The notes under the pieces: generated by a model
Told to the model about the DNA's origin: nothing
Seen by the model: the letters and a program-made list of their open reading frames with translations, nothing else
The model's database searches: none
In this document: piece after piece, positions 38,401 through 54,100 of the stretch
Position numbering within the stretch: position 1 is the stretch's first letter
Layout of the letters: each line of letters opens with the position of its first letter
Made by a program: the position numbers and the translations under genes
Source of the DNA: Echinometra lucunter
Taxonomy: Eukaryota; Echinodermata; Echinoidea; Camarodonta; Echinometridae
Direction: 5' to 3'
DNA length: 64,000 bases
NCBI GenBank assembly: GCA_029962745.1
Contig: CM057165.1
Span: 19,120,682 to 19,184,681, forward strand

Positions 38401-41400
38401 GAAAAGTGATCACATGTATTGAAATTGAAAGGGTTTTGATATTTTCTCATCTTGCACTTACCGAGTCTCTCCTCTGTACCACCAGCTTGTCAGAGCTCAT
38501 CATCTTACGTAACGACCGCGTCACTTTTTTGCTGCTCCTCGGTGAAACTGTGGCAAACTTGGCTGTACCCTCCTGCATTTTTAAGAAGAAGATAATAACA
38601 CATACATGCTCGAGACAAAGAGTACAAATATGTCATATTTTCAATCCCGTAAAACGTATTTAAACCCATCCATTACAAGAATTATTTGAAGCCTTGTTTG
38701 ATCAGCATTTCTCCTTCAAAGTGGCAACACATTATCTTATGAAAAAGTCATGTATCTGATATGGATATAAATTGACAGACAGTATGTCAGGAAGATAAAA
38801 AGATGCCAATTTGCATGGAAAAATAGAGATCTTGAATTTTCTGTAGCTATGCAAATTAAAGGACTTTAGTGCTTATTTTCCTTTTAAAATTCCTTTTAAA
38901 ATACTGACGCAAACAAAGTGGGCACAGTTACATGTAGAATGTTTGCTCTTTTTGATCCTGTATTGGGTATGTTTATTAGGGCTCTGCATCAGAAGTTACT
39001 GGGCCATACCACATAATATTGGCACTCCATCACGAATGGGTTGAAACAATAACAAATTTCTTCTCTTAATCATATATTTCTCCACATGAATGATAATTAT
39101 ATTGTACTGGATGGTACTGAATGGGATTCCAGAGACTATTGCACAAATTTCTTCCATTTGTGCAATATCGGCCCTAAGGAGGGCAATATTCTTGTATTCC
39201 AAGAAATAAAGCCATCCGATATAATTATTTTATCTATACCCCACAAGAAAGTGATGTAAAATGCAATAAAAATCATCTCATCAACCACAGGACCCCCATC
39301 ATACAATACATTAATTTTGCATACAAATTTGACTAACCTTTTTATGACGTCATCTACATGTAAGTGTTCACGCACTGTATGTATTGCATTGTATTGAATA
39401 ATTGATTGGGCATAATTTGATAATAATACCTTGTTAATGATTTCTCTCCACGTCTCAAAATTGTTGTCATCTAGGAAGATGTTGGCAAGATCTTCAAAAA
39501 GCAGCATGCTTGCTCTGAGAAAAGGAATAAAAATTGAAACATAAATTAGAAATTACTACTATACAACATACGAACAAGACATACAAATAATCATGCAAAA
39601 ATTGTATTGCACCTTCTTATTAGTCTACTATGTCGAATATCATCACTTCAAGAACAACTTATCTTTAAAATGGAATGCCCAAATTCTTTCCTCTTGTTTT
39701 AACAAAGTATGACTGTATTTCCCATTATCTCAATTATATCATTAGCAAAAACTATACTTCACATTAAGAATGTTTTGTTAATAAAATAATGTTAATCTAC
39801 ACAGACATTTCAACTTTAGCTTATGCCATTAACCCATTCATGACAGGAATTATTTAAAGCCAAATTTGATCAGCTTTTATTCTTCAAATTGGCAACACCA
39901 ACATTTTTATTTTATAGCTACATTTTTCTTATAAAACGTCATGTATCTGAAATGAATATAAATTGACAGAAATTATGATGAGAAGTCAAAGAGTTGCCAA
40001 TTTGCAGGGGAAAACGGTGATTTTAAACTTTCTATCACATTGCCAATTTAAGGATTTTAATGCTTATTTTCCTTTTAAAAAATTTCAGCATCAAACAATG
40101 AATATTGACGCAACCAAAATGGGCACAGTTTGTGTAGAATTTTTTGCTCTTTCTGCTCATGTATTTGGTATGATTTTTAGGGCTTTGCATCAAAAGATAT
40201 TAGGCCAAACCACAAAATGTGGACCTCTGTCATGAATGGGTTAAATACGATTGAGAATCCCATCTGGCTTTCCATATTCAAGTCATTCTTAACCCTTACT
40301 GTGTTATCCACATATCTCCCCTGTGCCAAGATTATTCCAGGGGTACTTGAGTACATGTGTGCATGAGTGAGCATGCTATTATACGTGTATTTGGCAACCC
40401 TATGCAGATCACTGTGGGGAGCTTTGGCAGCTTAAGGGTTAAAGTCATGCGCAACTTTGCGTACAGCTTTGTGAAACACCCCCCCAGGATGACTTACTTG
40501 GGTACTAGACTCCATGTTCTTCTTAACCTATGGATAGGATGAGACTGCAATGCTGATATGATTGCCTTCAAGGCCGAGAAGTTCTTCAACTCTCTGCATG
40601 CCTAGAAATGTTTTTAAAAATAATTGAATAAAAAGAAATTCTGCTATTAAAGATTTGGGAAAATTTTCTGCATAAATCGAAAAAAAAAGCAAATTTTCAT
40701 GTACAGATAAGTTAAGATGTGGCATAGCCTTCCAAACAAGGTAAAAACTGTAAAACAGACTTGATGAGAACAGAGGGGAACATGGAAAAAAAAACTGAAA
40801 AGCATTCTTGATATATTTCCATCATAAACACCATATTCATTTATTCATTATAAATATAACAAATAAGGGTCCACATCATTTCCAACAAGAACACCACTCT
40901 ACTAATTTCCACTACTGGTGCTCCTTTCTTATTCATCCCAATCTACAATAACTCAATTTAAATGTTCTCACTTTTTACCTTGTGCAATCTATTTCCATTT
41001 ATTTTTTTTCTTCTAATTCCTACTATAGTAGGGCATAGTAAGGGCTAAATTAATCAGCTTTCCCTCCTTAAATTGGCAGTACTTTCATTTTCCACTCCTG
41101 CACAGTTAGAAAAAAAACTGAAATGCATAGAACATTATGTGAAAGGAAAGTGCCATATCCAACAGTAAAATTGCCCATTTGTACACAAAATTAGTGATTA
41201 TATAATTCATATTGTGTTGCCAATTCAGAGAGTTTATACTAAGTTGCAATTAAATGATCATCATTCAAAAATGGCACATCACAATTCAGTGGAAATGGAT
41301 TCAAGTTTTTTCAGATTTTTTTTCTTTCTTTTTCTTTCTGTCCATGTGTCATGTTGAATTTCTAGCATTCTGGATTTTAATGAAAAGAGTATCACTGAAA

Positions 41401-44400
41401 GGAGACACTGTAATACTATGGTTTAATGTTACACACGTTCAGTGGATCACCTGATAACCATGTGAAACTAACATCAAAACTGAATGAACTTGGCCAGATG
41501 AATCATACCCAGCTCTGTCACTGTAATAGCCATAGAGCTTTCTTACAAAAAGGTAATTTAACTCCTCCAACATTCTTTTCGAATCACTTCACATTCATAC
41601 AATTAAATCGAACGATTTTTATAATTAGTTTTCTCCTTCACCACTGTTCAAGTGAAATACATGTATAAGGACTAGCTAGTGTCCTTAAGTGATAACTATA
41701 GAATAATTACCAGTATCAATACTGCACGAACGGAAGTAGAATTTGAAGAAACTACCGGTATCAAAAGAATGATTGTCATTATTTTCTCCTCAAAATTAAT
41801 CGAGCATGTAAAGAGTTAACGACATGTGCATCATTTACTAACAATTCTGGATTGGTTTTATGAAATAAACCTCATGTCGATATGATATAAATTGCGAAGT
41901 TAGTGGTGTCATTCTGCTGGTGAAGGATAGTTTCTGATCTAGAAAAAAGATCTGTTTTTTTTTTTAATACTATTAAACAAGAATCCTAAAACATATTTCA
42001 GTATTTCAGCATTTTCATATTTTAGTAAGTGCTTAAAACTACAAAACAAGCCAGTATATTTGTTCCCGTCATTCAACTCTGCTCTTTTTTGTCACAAAAT
42101 GTAATGAAATGTACAAGTGATTCCTGTATATTGAATTCCATAGAATCTCTCACTCCTACTTACAGATCACAGAGAGAATCAAGAACTTTGTTTCCAAAAA
42201 TTAATGATCTGTATTGTTATCATACCCGTAATTAGAGAATAATCACTCAAACGATGAAAACATCAACAGAAGTTGTATTTTCAGCTTGGAGATACATCCA
42301 GAGTCGACTTCCTCATCAAAGCATCCTTTCTACAACAACCCCTTTCATTACCTACATGTATCATGTGATTGATCATGTGATCAGTATGCAGCATACACAC
42401 AGCCTGAAACCTCCCACAGCTGGTGCATTTCTTCGAGAATGTAAGGAATGCAAAGAAAATATTTTCAAGGCATGTTCAGATATGGTGTGGCAAATCCCTG
42501 CAACATTTTCAGTGTTCAGATATGGCGTGAAAAACACCCCAGTTTTGTTAATGAACGTGCATTAACACTTCGACTCTCAAATAAAAGAGAGTTTATTCAA
42601 AAGTTGCGCAGACAAACTCATGACAACATATTTTGTGCTAACTTATTGGTCCACAGTTTTTTGCAGCCAGGCGACAAAAATATGTCTCCTGCTTCGGCGA
42701 CATTTCTTTTGCCGCCCCATATCCCATAGAATTTTACACTAAAAATGTTGCAGGGATTTGTCGTAGGGGTTTGTCCTGCCATATCTGAACAAGCCTTCAA
42801 GGTACAACAGCGGCATCTGAAACTATGGAGTAGAGGGGAATTTGAGGTCATGTTTTTAAAGCATTCCAGACAATTCCTATTACCAGCACTGGTTGCACAT
42901 AAGGCAATAATTGTCTGCACCAATTAATCGCAAAAGAACTGTTGCGATGGTAAACAGCACACAAACAGAAGATCTGCACCATACAAGGGGTCAAGCTCAT
43001 GGGCACTCATTGATTCGGTAGATAAAATGCTTGCAAAGCTTGGGTTCTGTCAAAGTCACTTTTCCTGCCTAAGCCAACCTTTGCACTAAAGGCATTTATA
43101 TTGTACATGTATGTATTTTTGTAACAAGAAGTTCCATCAGCATCTAGAGAATGCGTCAAACCCTCAGTCCTGTGCACTCCTAAGCCTAAATGTTCACGAC
43201 TGGTGCATGTGCACAGCCGACTTCACAAGACAAAAACATTATCATCTAGTTTTAGTTGATTTCGTATCTTCTAATAGATGATATCAAACTATTATGAGGA
43301 TGACTGATCCCCTTTTAAGGATAAAAACCAGCATCCCTGCCTTGAATATCTATTACCGGTACCCAGATGACATCGATCAAAGTGTCGATGACAAGAGGCT
43401 CTGGTTATTGGTCTTAGAGTCTCTTCTAGGACAATGCCTTAACATGAAATCCCATCTTGCCCTTACGATCTTTAATCCTCAATTTGTGATATTTTTATTG
43501 TCTGTTGTCCCTGGTGGTGATGGTATTTGTTGTTGTTTTTCCTGTTGTTGTTGTTACATTCATGTCTTTTCATGATATACAAAATTTAGACACATTTGGT
43601 TCCCTTTAATGATAAACCATTAATCATGCTTTCCTTCATCATCTTTGATCTTAAAATCATTTGGAGATCTCAAATATCCTTTTGGATAATTTTGTCTGAC
43701 AATGATTTCTAAAAAATTCAATGATTGGAATCTTAAAAAGGGCATTTGTTACCTGGGCAACATCAATCCACTTGCTGATGATGAGGCCGCGGGTCATCGG
43801 TCTCAGGGACTTGTCCTCCAGGATGGTGGACATCACCTTCATGGTGATGTCGTTGAACTGGTTGACCGTCGCCGCTACTGTCGTAGGGTCGGGGCCACGT
43901 TTCTTGTCCCTCCGCGACCAGATGGAGCCCAGGCAATGCTGGGGGATGACCTTTCGAAAGAGCTCCTAAAAGACCGAAAAGCGTAGACATTAAAATGAGT
44001 GCAAACCATTAAAAAATCTTAAAATTCAATCTACATAATTACTACACAAATGACTTGTGCCAACCACTACAAAAGAAATACATTTCACCCTATCCATATT
44101 ACACTAAATACTACTAGACTAAGAGCAAACCATTCCATAGAAATGAGAAAAATGCCTATCAAAAGAGTAACCAATCTAGCAATAACATCACACATTACAA
44201 CTCACAGGACTATGATAGAAAAATCATTTTAAAACACAATCTGCTCTATCAAAGCACTTCTGAGAGGAAAGTCAAATTCACTAAAATTCATTTACACGAG
44301 TTCTCTTCATTACATAATACTGGGGATCCTCTTTTATTCTCTCATTTTTATTTCATTTGAAGAGTTCCTTTTTTTTCTTTTTTTTTGTCAATGGCTCGTT

Positions 44401-44973
44401 TTTTAGTTTTCTAGCCCTAAACCACTCGCTTTCCCCTGTTCATTTTTTTACCTCATGAGAGAGACTCAACTAAAATGAAAATGTGCTCATATGTACCTAA
44501 ATAGAAGGGTGATACAGCAATTTCTAAAACCATGAATAACATGAATATCACTAAAAAAAAGGGGGGCATCCAAGCAAAAACAGAACTGACATTTTGATAA
44601 CCATATCACATGAAAGCCATACTGAGAGACCACACCAACATTCGTTGGGGAATTACACCATGATCGAAGTATCATTGCCACATGGATCATGGAAGTTACA
44701 TGAACACCTACACGTATTATAGCCATAGTGAAAATGAAAATGCGTATGAGGTCATGTGACAGGGCCACATGACGAGGTTAACCACGTAAACCGCTAATTG
44801 CATATCTCCTGAGGACAACGTCATCTCTATGGTAAATGCAGATCAACCTTCTAATGAGGAAGAGGTGAATTCATTCTAGTTCACCGTATTGTTGATTTGG
44901 GAAAGAAATCAAACTCAAGAATGGTTCAATATGAGCAATTTCACCACTACTACTTCTGTTTCCTCTTCTTCTT

Positions 44974-45005
<32 letters not shown>

Positions 45006-45078
45006 ACTACCACTACTTCTACTACTACTACCACTACTACTGCTACTGCTACTGCTACTGCTACTACTACTACTACTG

Positions 45079-45140
<62 letters not shown>

Positions 45141-48100
45141 GCTACTACTACTACTACCACTACTACTACTACTACTGCTTCTACTACTGCTACTACTACT
45201 ACTACCACTACTACTACTATTACTATTACTACTAGTGCTACTACATCTACTACTACTACTTCTACTGCTACTGCTTCTACTACTACTGCTACTACTACTG
45301 CTACTACTACTACTACTACTGCTACTACTACTGCTACTACTACTGCTACTACTACTGCTACTACTACTAATACTACTGCTACTACTACTACTACTACTAC
45401 TGCTACTACTACTACTGCTACTACTACTACTACTACTAATACTACTGCTACTACTGCTACTGCTACTGCTACTGCTACTGCTACTGCTACTGCTACTGCT
45501 ACTGCTACTGCTACTGCTACTGCTACTGCTACTGCTACTACTACTACTACTACTAATACTACTGCTGCTACTACTACTACTACTGCTACTACTGCTACTA
45601 CTGCTACTACTACTGCTACTACTACTACTACTGCTACTACTACTACTACTGCTACTACTGCTACTACTACTACTACTACTGCTACTACTACTGCTACTAC
45701 TACTACTACTGCTACTACTACTACTACTACTACTGCTACTACTACTACTACTACTAATACTACTACTACGACTACTACTACTGCTACTACCACTACAAAT
45801 ACTATCATGAGCTCCATCCACTTCTTCAAAGTTTTGACCCCAAAGACACCAGTGAAGTATTAAGCACTTTTTCTGTGGTTATTACAGATTTTGCAGAAAT
45901 ACACTGTATGCTCCCTCCCTACCTATCCTCTTCCGAATTTTTGGCTCTGCCCCCTCCCCCCCCCCCCCGCCCCCCCCCCCTCCCCCCGCTACTTACCGCT
46001 TCCATTTGTGTGAGTTGTTCAGCTATGAGCTGACTGTCTATCTCCCTGATATCATGGTATCCCATCGTTCCGAGCATCATGAAATCCACTTCATCGCAGA
46101 CTGAAAACTGAAATTTAGGGGTTTCAGGCGATGGTTCTGTTTAGAGCAAAGGAAAAATATGTATGTTCCTATGATTTTATCAATACTGTAACTTGATAAA
46201 TGAAACTTTACAATTACAAGAAAAGGAGAGTTTAAGTTCCAAAAAGAAACACCTAAATACTGTAAACGCTGTTACAGTGTATTTTGCGAGATTGAATTTT
46301 CACGCTGAGTGACCCAAGAACATATTCATGGGTTCTTGTATCTGCACTGCAAAATTACTCACTCACAAAAGTGCAAGCTTTGATTTGATATTTCAATGCA
46401 GATGAAAATCGTGCTTACATTTTCACAAGTTCTAGAATTCGCGCTTGCCGAAAATAGCGTGAAAACCACGAAAATTAATGTACGACGAATATTTCTGCAT
46501 TTACAGTAATCATAAAGAGCCATCAAGTCCTTAACATGTTTCTGTGAAGGACTTTCTTTTTTTCAATCATTAGCTTGATGCATTATAATCTAATCAAAGA
46601 GTCATTGATTCGATACATTCTTAGAGGAAATCTTATACTTTATCCAAAATACAGGGGAAAATATGCAACATAAAAAAAATGGATATGACTTTTCCAGTCT
46701 ACACGTACTGTCTACCGGTACGTATGACTGAAAGTTCGTACAATGTTCAATGTACATCAGTTCCATTTTGCTTTATAACACTGTCAGAGTTTCTGCAGTC
46801 AAGCATCTGTGAAAACTGAAACTGAATCAGATCACAACCATCACATGCCAGTCCAGATTTTCTGCCCATTGATAAACGGCTGTCAGGAGAGAGCGTATTA
46901 TTCTTCTCTTTTCAACGATAACCTTGGATACTTGAATGTCGCATCTAAATAAGGAACTTAACCCGTTGTCTACTGAATGCTCCTCTGCCCTACTTTGACA
47001 AAAGGAAGCAAGATACAAAAGTGACATTTAAGCCATGGCGTGACAGAGGTCCACATTTTGTGGTTTGGCCTAATATCTTCTAATGCAAAGCCCTAAAAAT
47101 ACCAAATACATGGGCAGAAAGAGCAAAAAATTCTACACAAACTGCCCATTTTGGTTGCATCAATATTCATTGTTTGATGCAGAAATTTTTTTAAAGGAAA
47201 ATAAGCATTAAAATCCTTAAATTGGCAATGTGATAGAAAGTTTGAAATCACCATTTTTCCTTCAAATTGGCAAATTTTTGACTTATCATAATTTCTGTCA
47301 ATTTATATTCATTTCGGATACATTACGTTTTATAAATAAATGGTAGCAGTAAGATAAAAATGTTGGTGTTGCCAATTTGAAGAATAAAAGCTGATCAAAT
47401 TAGGCTTTAAATAATTCCTGTCACGAATGGGTTAATGTAAAAGAGCAAAACATATCTGTCATTTACAGTGACATCAATGCAATACCATGATGTCTTGCCT
47501 AACAAATCTCTTAGCAGGATGCGTGTTCATGCATTAAATGTGACCCGGAAGAAGAGTACACTACATGCAAGTAAAATATGAAAATATCAATAATTCAAAT
47601 TTTGTTGATACGTCACTTGCGTCCTTTTGTCAAAGTAAGACAGTTCTGTTTCCCATAGAATTAACACTGTCCCTTTAGGAACAGAGCACATGAATAGTGA
47701 ACCCTGAGTCATCGTAAACTTTCCAGAATCATCCCTGCTCAACAGTACCCAAGGGTTTCTAAATCTGTATACCCATAAAGCTAGTGCTTAACTTTATTAC
47801 AGATTGTGTCTGCCATTGGCACATTTCCCATTCTGCACACACATCAGTATTAAAGATACATTATTTTTGCATGATTCATTTAGACAACAGGGTATCACAT
47901 ATTTCATATTTATTCATGCATGAAAATGTGCCAAGAATTGAAAGAACATATTAAGTGAAATTTGTTTTTATGTTTTGAAACAACGTGAAGATGATGATAG
48001 GTCGGGTGAGGTGAATTATACTGTATGAAGCAACACTTTGTATGCTACTGGAAAATGCAGAGCTAGAATTTAGCAAATATAAAAATGTTGAAAGCAATAA

Positions 48101-51100
48101 CTGAAGTGGACAGAAGGAAGGTGAGGATTCCCCCCTTTTTTTGGGGGGGGGGGGGGGGGGGGGTTTAATTCTAAATAATAGTCAAATCAGGTATCAACAG
48201 ATAATTGTCAACACCTGGTCATTCCAGCAGTCCTTATGAGGACAGTCCCAAATAGGCCAATTAAATTGGTTTGCTGCTGCTCGGATGATAAACATAACTG
48301 ATCTATTCCCAGACAAATGCAAAAAAAACCTCTTCAACTTAAAAAACACAGAAATTTGGAGAACACAAACAGTAATACAAGAGTTTATTACAGTTGACGG
48401 GGAATTTGCTGTGGAGAGTTAAAAAAAAAAAAAGAAGGAGAATTCATACATGGACTGTAACATACATGTAGGATCACTAAAATCAAAGTTTGTATTTACA
48501 TGTTGATGTGCATACCTCCCTTTCATATCTATGCAAACTTGCCAGTAAAAAATGTTCTAAGAAATCATGACCCCTCTCATCATCTACCCATCAATTCTCC
48601 TCCACTGACAATATTTTTGGCCATGAGTGTATCGAATTCTCCCCTCCACAATGACAGATGACAGGTCATGATTACATGAAGGCTACCCCTAATGTATCAC
48701 GAGAATTAAAATTGGATCAAGCAATCGAGCCATTATTTTATTTTGGGATATTGGCACAGAGGCTGAAATTGAGTCTGTATTCAGTAGGATTTCAGTCAGT
48801 GGATGAAGGTGGGCGATTCCACATGGGAAGCACAATCAGCTACATGTACAGTAATATAACTACAGATTTATAGTAAAAACTATGGTGGCCCTGAAGTACG
48901 CTCGACAACAGGTCATGTGAATTTCACATCCCAGGTCCTGAATTTCACGCCGCGGGTTGTGAATTTCACAACTGCAGGATGCAAAGTTTGCGTCACGGGT
49001 CATGAATTTCGCATCGCGGGTCGTTAATTTCACGACTGGGATGCAAAGTTCGCTCCACGGGTCCTGAATTTCGCACTGCGGGTCATGAATTTCGCATCGC
49101 GGGTCGTTAATTTCACGACTGGGATGCAAAGTTCGCTCCACGGATCCTGAATTTCGCACTGCGGGTCATGAATTTCACGACTTGGGATGCAAAGTTTGCG
49201 CCACTGGTTATGAATTTCATGACCTCGGATGCGAAGTTCAGGACTTGGGATGCGAAATTCACGTCGCACATGACCTGTTGTCGAGCGTACTTCAGGGCCA
49301 CCATAAAATACAGAAACCTTGATAGTCCTGAATAGCCAAATAGCCAAGTAGAAAATTGGTGGAATGAAAGAGTTTGGGTGAAAGAATGGGCATATTTTCA
49401 GAGTACATGTACATGCATTTTGGTAAGAAGGAAGGCAGGGTACAAAATAGGCAACAAACTCTCAAAAGAGTAACGGAATTACAGAAGGTAATTCTGTTAC
49501 TGTGGAATTGCCCAGGTTTGATTAGAGGGGAAGGGAGGAGGGGGGGGGGGGGGGTTAGTGTGATAGAGAAAGGATTTTTTTAAAAGAGCACTTTCCAAAC
49601 TTAAAATTTAATTAGGACCTACAGAAGTGAGTTGTACAAAGGGGGGTACAACAATGAAGAGCAAGTGTGCGCTTTGTCAGGACCAAATTGCATTGTCTAC
49701 GTATCCTTCTATGACACACTGCATTCTGAACTTGAATGCAGAGCATTCACACCTCAACACCAAGTTAATCTTTCTCTTTCCTCTGAGAAACAGAAATCTT
49801 CCGCTGCGCTTAGCGGGAAAAGTGGGGAGAAATCTAATCAGGAAAGGAGGGTCGGACAATGGTCTCCTTTTCCCCCCAACTCCCTGAAAACACCTGCAAC
49901 CATTTTGGCATACTTCCTGCATATGCACCGCAGTTACCATGGCAACAATGATTGCAGGCTTCCTTCCGTCTTTCAGGGATATTTTGGTACAAAAATGCAG
50001 CGAGTTTGAACTTTATCANNNNNNNNNNNNNNNNNNNNNNNNNNNNNNNNNNNNNNNNNNNNNNNNNNNNNNNNNNNNNNNNNNNNNNNNNNNNNNNNNN
50101 NNNNNNNNNNNNNNNNNNNNNNNNNNNNNNNNNNNNNNNNNNNNNNNNNNNNNNNNNNNNNNNNNNNNNNNNNNNNNNNNNNNNNNNNNNNNNNNNNNNN
50201 NNNNNNNNNNNNNNNNNNNNNNNNNNNNNNNNNNNNNNNNNNNNNNNNNNNNNNNNNNNNNNNNNNNNNNNNNNNNNNNNNNNNNNNNNNNNNNNNNNNN
50301 NNNNNNNNNNNNNNNNNNNNNNNNNNNNNNNNNNNNNNNNNNNNNNNNNNNNNNNNNNNNNNNNNNNNNNNNNNNNNNNNNNNNNNNNNNNNNNNNNNNN
50401 NNNNNNNNNNNNNNNNNNNNNNNNNNNNNNNNNNNNNNNNNNNNNNNNNNNNNNNNNNNNNNNNNNNNNNNNNNNNNNNNNNNNNNNNNNNNNNNNNNNN
50501 NNNNNNNNNNNNNNNNNNATTAAATATGTGAAGTACTGGTAATCTACTTATGGATCTTCCATCCCAGGTCCTTAATCCCACTTAATCCCATGTTAATCCC
50601 TCAATGCATCATTAAGGCTCTTGATTGTTTAGCTATTAGACAGGATATGAACCCGGTCATTATCTGATGTGCATTATGCAGTACATTTGGCAACCAAGTG
50701 AGGTTTCAACTTTTAGATGGAAGATAAAAAGTTTTCTCTTTCACACGGAAAGTAAAAAAGGCTTGGTCAATTAAGATAGCATCTTCCAAATGCTGTCATA
50801 TCTCTGCCCTCTTATATATCTTTCTTTAATACAGCCACACAACATACTGACACTCCCTAACTAAAACATAAACTTAACATAATGCATATAACAGCCTGGC
50901 TGCAAGTGTTGGAGGAAAAAGCAATGGAGAGAAAACATACAAGTGTACATTCACAATCCGAGGTTATTTTTGTAGCTTAGACTTAATACAAGGATCAGAT
51001 GTATGTTGGCTGATTTCCAGTTTGTATTCAAGGGAAGGCAATGTTTCGTATCAAAAGGGAAAAGAATAAAATAGATACAATCTTGAGATTGCACTGATAA

Positions 51101-54100
51101 GTGGAGTTGATTAGAATGTCTCCATCGTTTTAAATGGATTATGAATAAATATACATATATGAAATGATAAATAAAAAAATACATAATAAATACAGCAGTA
51201 AATGACACCAAAAAAAAAGTTCAAAATAGATATATGCATCAGGTCAATAGAATCATGGAGTGAATAAATAAATAAATTAAGTAATTAATTAATAAAGAAA
51301 TAAATACGTAATTAATTAGTCCACTATGGTGTTTGGATGGGGGAGAGGGTACGATTCAGATCCCTAAGTGCTTGAGGATTCATGTGGGGTTTTTTTATAA
51401 AGTTTTAAAGGTCATAGAGTTTAGTCATGAACGTTCCAATATAGTCCACACAGGCTGAAGTGTATCGTAGGAGGAACAGAGTTCAAGGAAATGAGTTATT
51501 TGAAACAGAATGTCCCTCGCTCCTTTTTAACCACATCTACATGTATTTTCCGCCAAATGCAATATCTTGAACCTTTTGCCACAGGTAAACCAAATGTTCC
51601 TTTATTAAACCTATGGAATCAGAGAATTCAACAGTCAACAGATTTATTATTCTTTTACTTTCTCTTCTCAATAATAATGGATATATTTTGCCCATCAGCA
51701 CTCTATGGTGAATTCAAAATAAACAAAATGATTTAATAAATACACCAAATGAAATGCAATAGGAAATAAAAGTATATATACTGGTCTCTTTAGCAGCAGG
51801 AATTCATGGAAACGCTGTGATGACAAATGTGAGCGAGCCTCGCAAGTTTCCGCAGTCAGCTGTTGTTGTATTGTATCCAGATAGGATTAGTAGAGATTAC
51901 GGCAATAAACTCATGGAGCATGAACAAGTTACATAATTGGGCAATTGTTCAAAAGATTTGCCATGTTCTAAACATTACTCTGTATTAAATCTACAATTCA
52001 GCACATATTTGAGACCATAATGATTCCATGAATCTCTTTACTATAGACACTGCTAGTGATCCATTTGCATTCATGATAGTGTTTCGTTTGATGTATTTTC
52101 GATATTGGACTGGTCTCTTCAAATTCCTGAGAGAAATTATTTTATTTTCCTAATCATTTTTCCTCATAAGTAAGAAATTACACTGTAGACTGCTGACAGT
52201 CTAAAGGGAAAATGGTAAACAGGTTGGTAACATTCACTTTCAATACAAACAGTATGAATTCTAGTAGTATTTTTACTCTGTTCGAGTAATCCTTTTAATC
52301 CAGTATATACATGTACCTACAACTCTAAATAGTTTATTTGGGATAATTTTGAAGGAATTTCATATTTCCCCACCCATAAAATCTTGTTTCCTAACACCTT
52401 TTGGACATTTTGCATAGATCATAAGTTAAACACTACTAAATGCACAATCAATGAAAAATTGCTGCATCTGTACAATACTGTATATAAATAACTTTTATTT
52501 GAAATTCAGTTTTCCTATTATCCTGTATAGATGGAATTGATAGAATGTCGGGAGAATAATTCTTGGGTCGGCATAAAATATATAACCTTACAGACATGTA
52601 CATAACACTAAATGTTTCTGTGTTTATTTTGATACATAATATGTCCTGTAATGAAGGAAATAGTTTTGTACCACAAGTGTCTTCCTGGTATTAAGTGGTG
52701 ACACTTCATCTTCTAATCTTCTATTCTCTGATTTCTCTCTCAAATTCCTCTCCTTTCTCTTATTCCTTGAAAAACAAGCTAACATGAACAAAGAACACTA
52801 AGCCTACATGCCTACATGCTTTCCTCTCAGATTCTGAAGTAAGAAAGGAGTTATCTGCGATTTAGTCACTTTACAATTAATTCTTTATGCCAATCTAAAT
52901 CAGTAACATTAAGAACGTGTTCTTAAAATTATGTAAATAAGGTACTATGCTGTAAATGCACGTTAAGTTTTTCCATCTCATTTTTATATTTAGCTAAACT
53001 CTAAAATCTGCAATCAAATAATATTTGCCAAACAAAGTGGCTTAATATAGGAGTAATCATAGTTCCTTCCTGCAGCTAGCAGTTTATTCTTAACAGTTTC
53101 AGCATGACTAATCCTCTGAATTTAATGAATATGGATTGAAAATTGGATTTATTCCATTAGATATTGTGTTTTTAATTACAGGAGTGCTAGCCCTAGTAAC
53201 ATACAACTAATTGCAAAAGCTGGATCTCATAGCAGGCTGTGTATGACACATGCACATGCCCTAAATTAAATATATCCTTTCATTTTTGTAAACTGTTTGG
53301 ACAAACATTGGACAAACACAATCAAAAACAAAATCAAAGGCAGCACATGACTCAACCTACTGCATGATGGGATTAGTGGCTGGCTCACATGCGCTTTTGA
53401 CATCACATCCTGTCATTGTCGGCAAAATCTTCCACAAATCGAGAACATTCATCAAGATTACGTCAGGAAACAATATTAAGAGTTTCATCCTTAGCTATTT
53501 TAAGGGACTTGAAAGTATGAAAGGGCTTACCAGGGCTGGTGTACTTGTGATTAATAGTTCCAGGTTGTGCTGAAAATGGCAAGGGGTCATTGGAAATTAG
53601 GTGAATGAAAAAATTTATAAAGGCCTTGTAAACTAACCCTTTCATTATGTACTGCCATTCAGTCTAATAATCAAAGAAAAATAGCTAATTGCTTAATCAA
53701 TTGCTTAATCAATCAACAGACAAATAAAAAATAAACAAGTAAATACTAAAAAGAAAAAGAAGAAGAAGAAGAAGAAGAAAAGAGGAAGAAGAAGAAGAAG
53801 AAGAAAAGAGGAAGAGGAAGAAGAAGAAGAGAAGTAAGAAGAAGAAGAAGAAAAGAGGAAGAAGAAGAAAAGAGGAAGAAGAAGAAGAAGAAGAAGAAGA
53901 AGAAGAAGAAGAAGAAGAAGAAAAGAGGAAGAAGAAGAGTGATAATGATGATAATAATCTACATATCATTTCATAAAACTTTCAATTTTACCTAGAGAGA
54001 CATCCACTTTCTAAACCACATACCGGTAAACAAATAAAGGATTTAAAAGTGGCAGTTTATTATTTTCAAGCAGAAAAGACATTCACTGTCACATTCCTTT

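Noticed and set aside
43702..43986. Open frames on + and a second - frame over the GEF exon
   Set aside because: Shadows of RalGDS-like exon 4; only one - frame gives the RasGEF signature.
44871..45863. Open frames of 190-324 codons (poly-Ser, Thr, Leu, Val, Tyr) on both strands
   Set aside because: They are translations of one stop-free trinucleotide array inside an intron. Frames in nearly every register are open and there is no flanking exon structure.
48860..49347. Repetitive 60-105-codon frames on -
   Set aside because: By-products of the internal repeats of the MITE at 48881-49305.
49939..50581. Three ~200-codon frames consisting mostly of X
   Set aside because: They read through the 500-N assembly gap.
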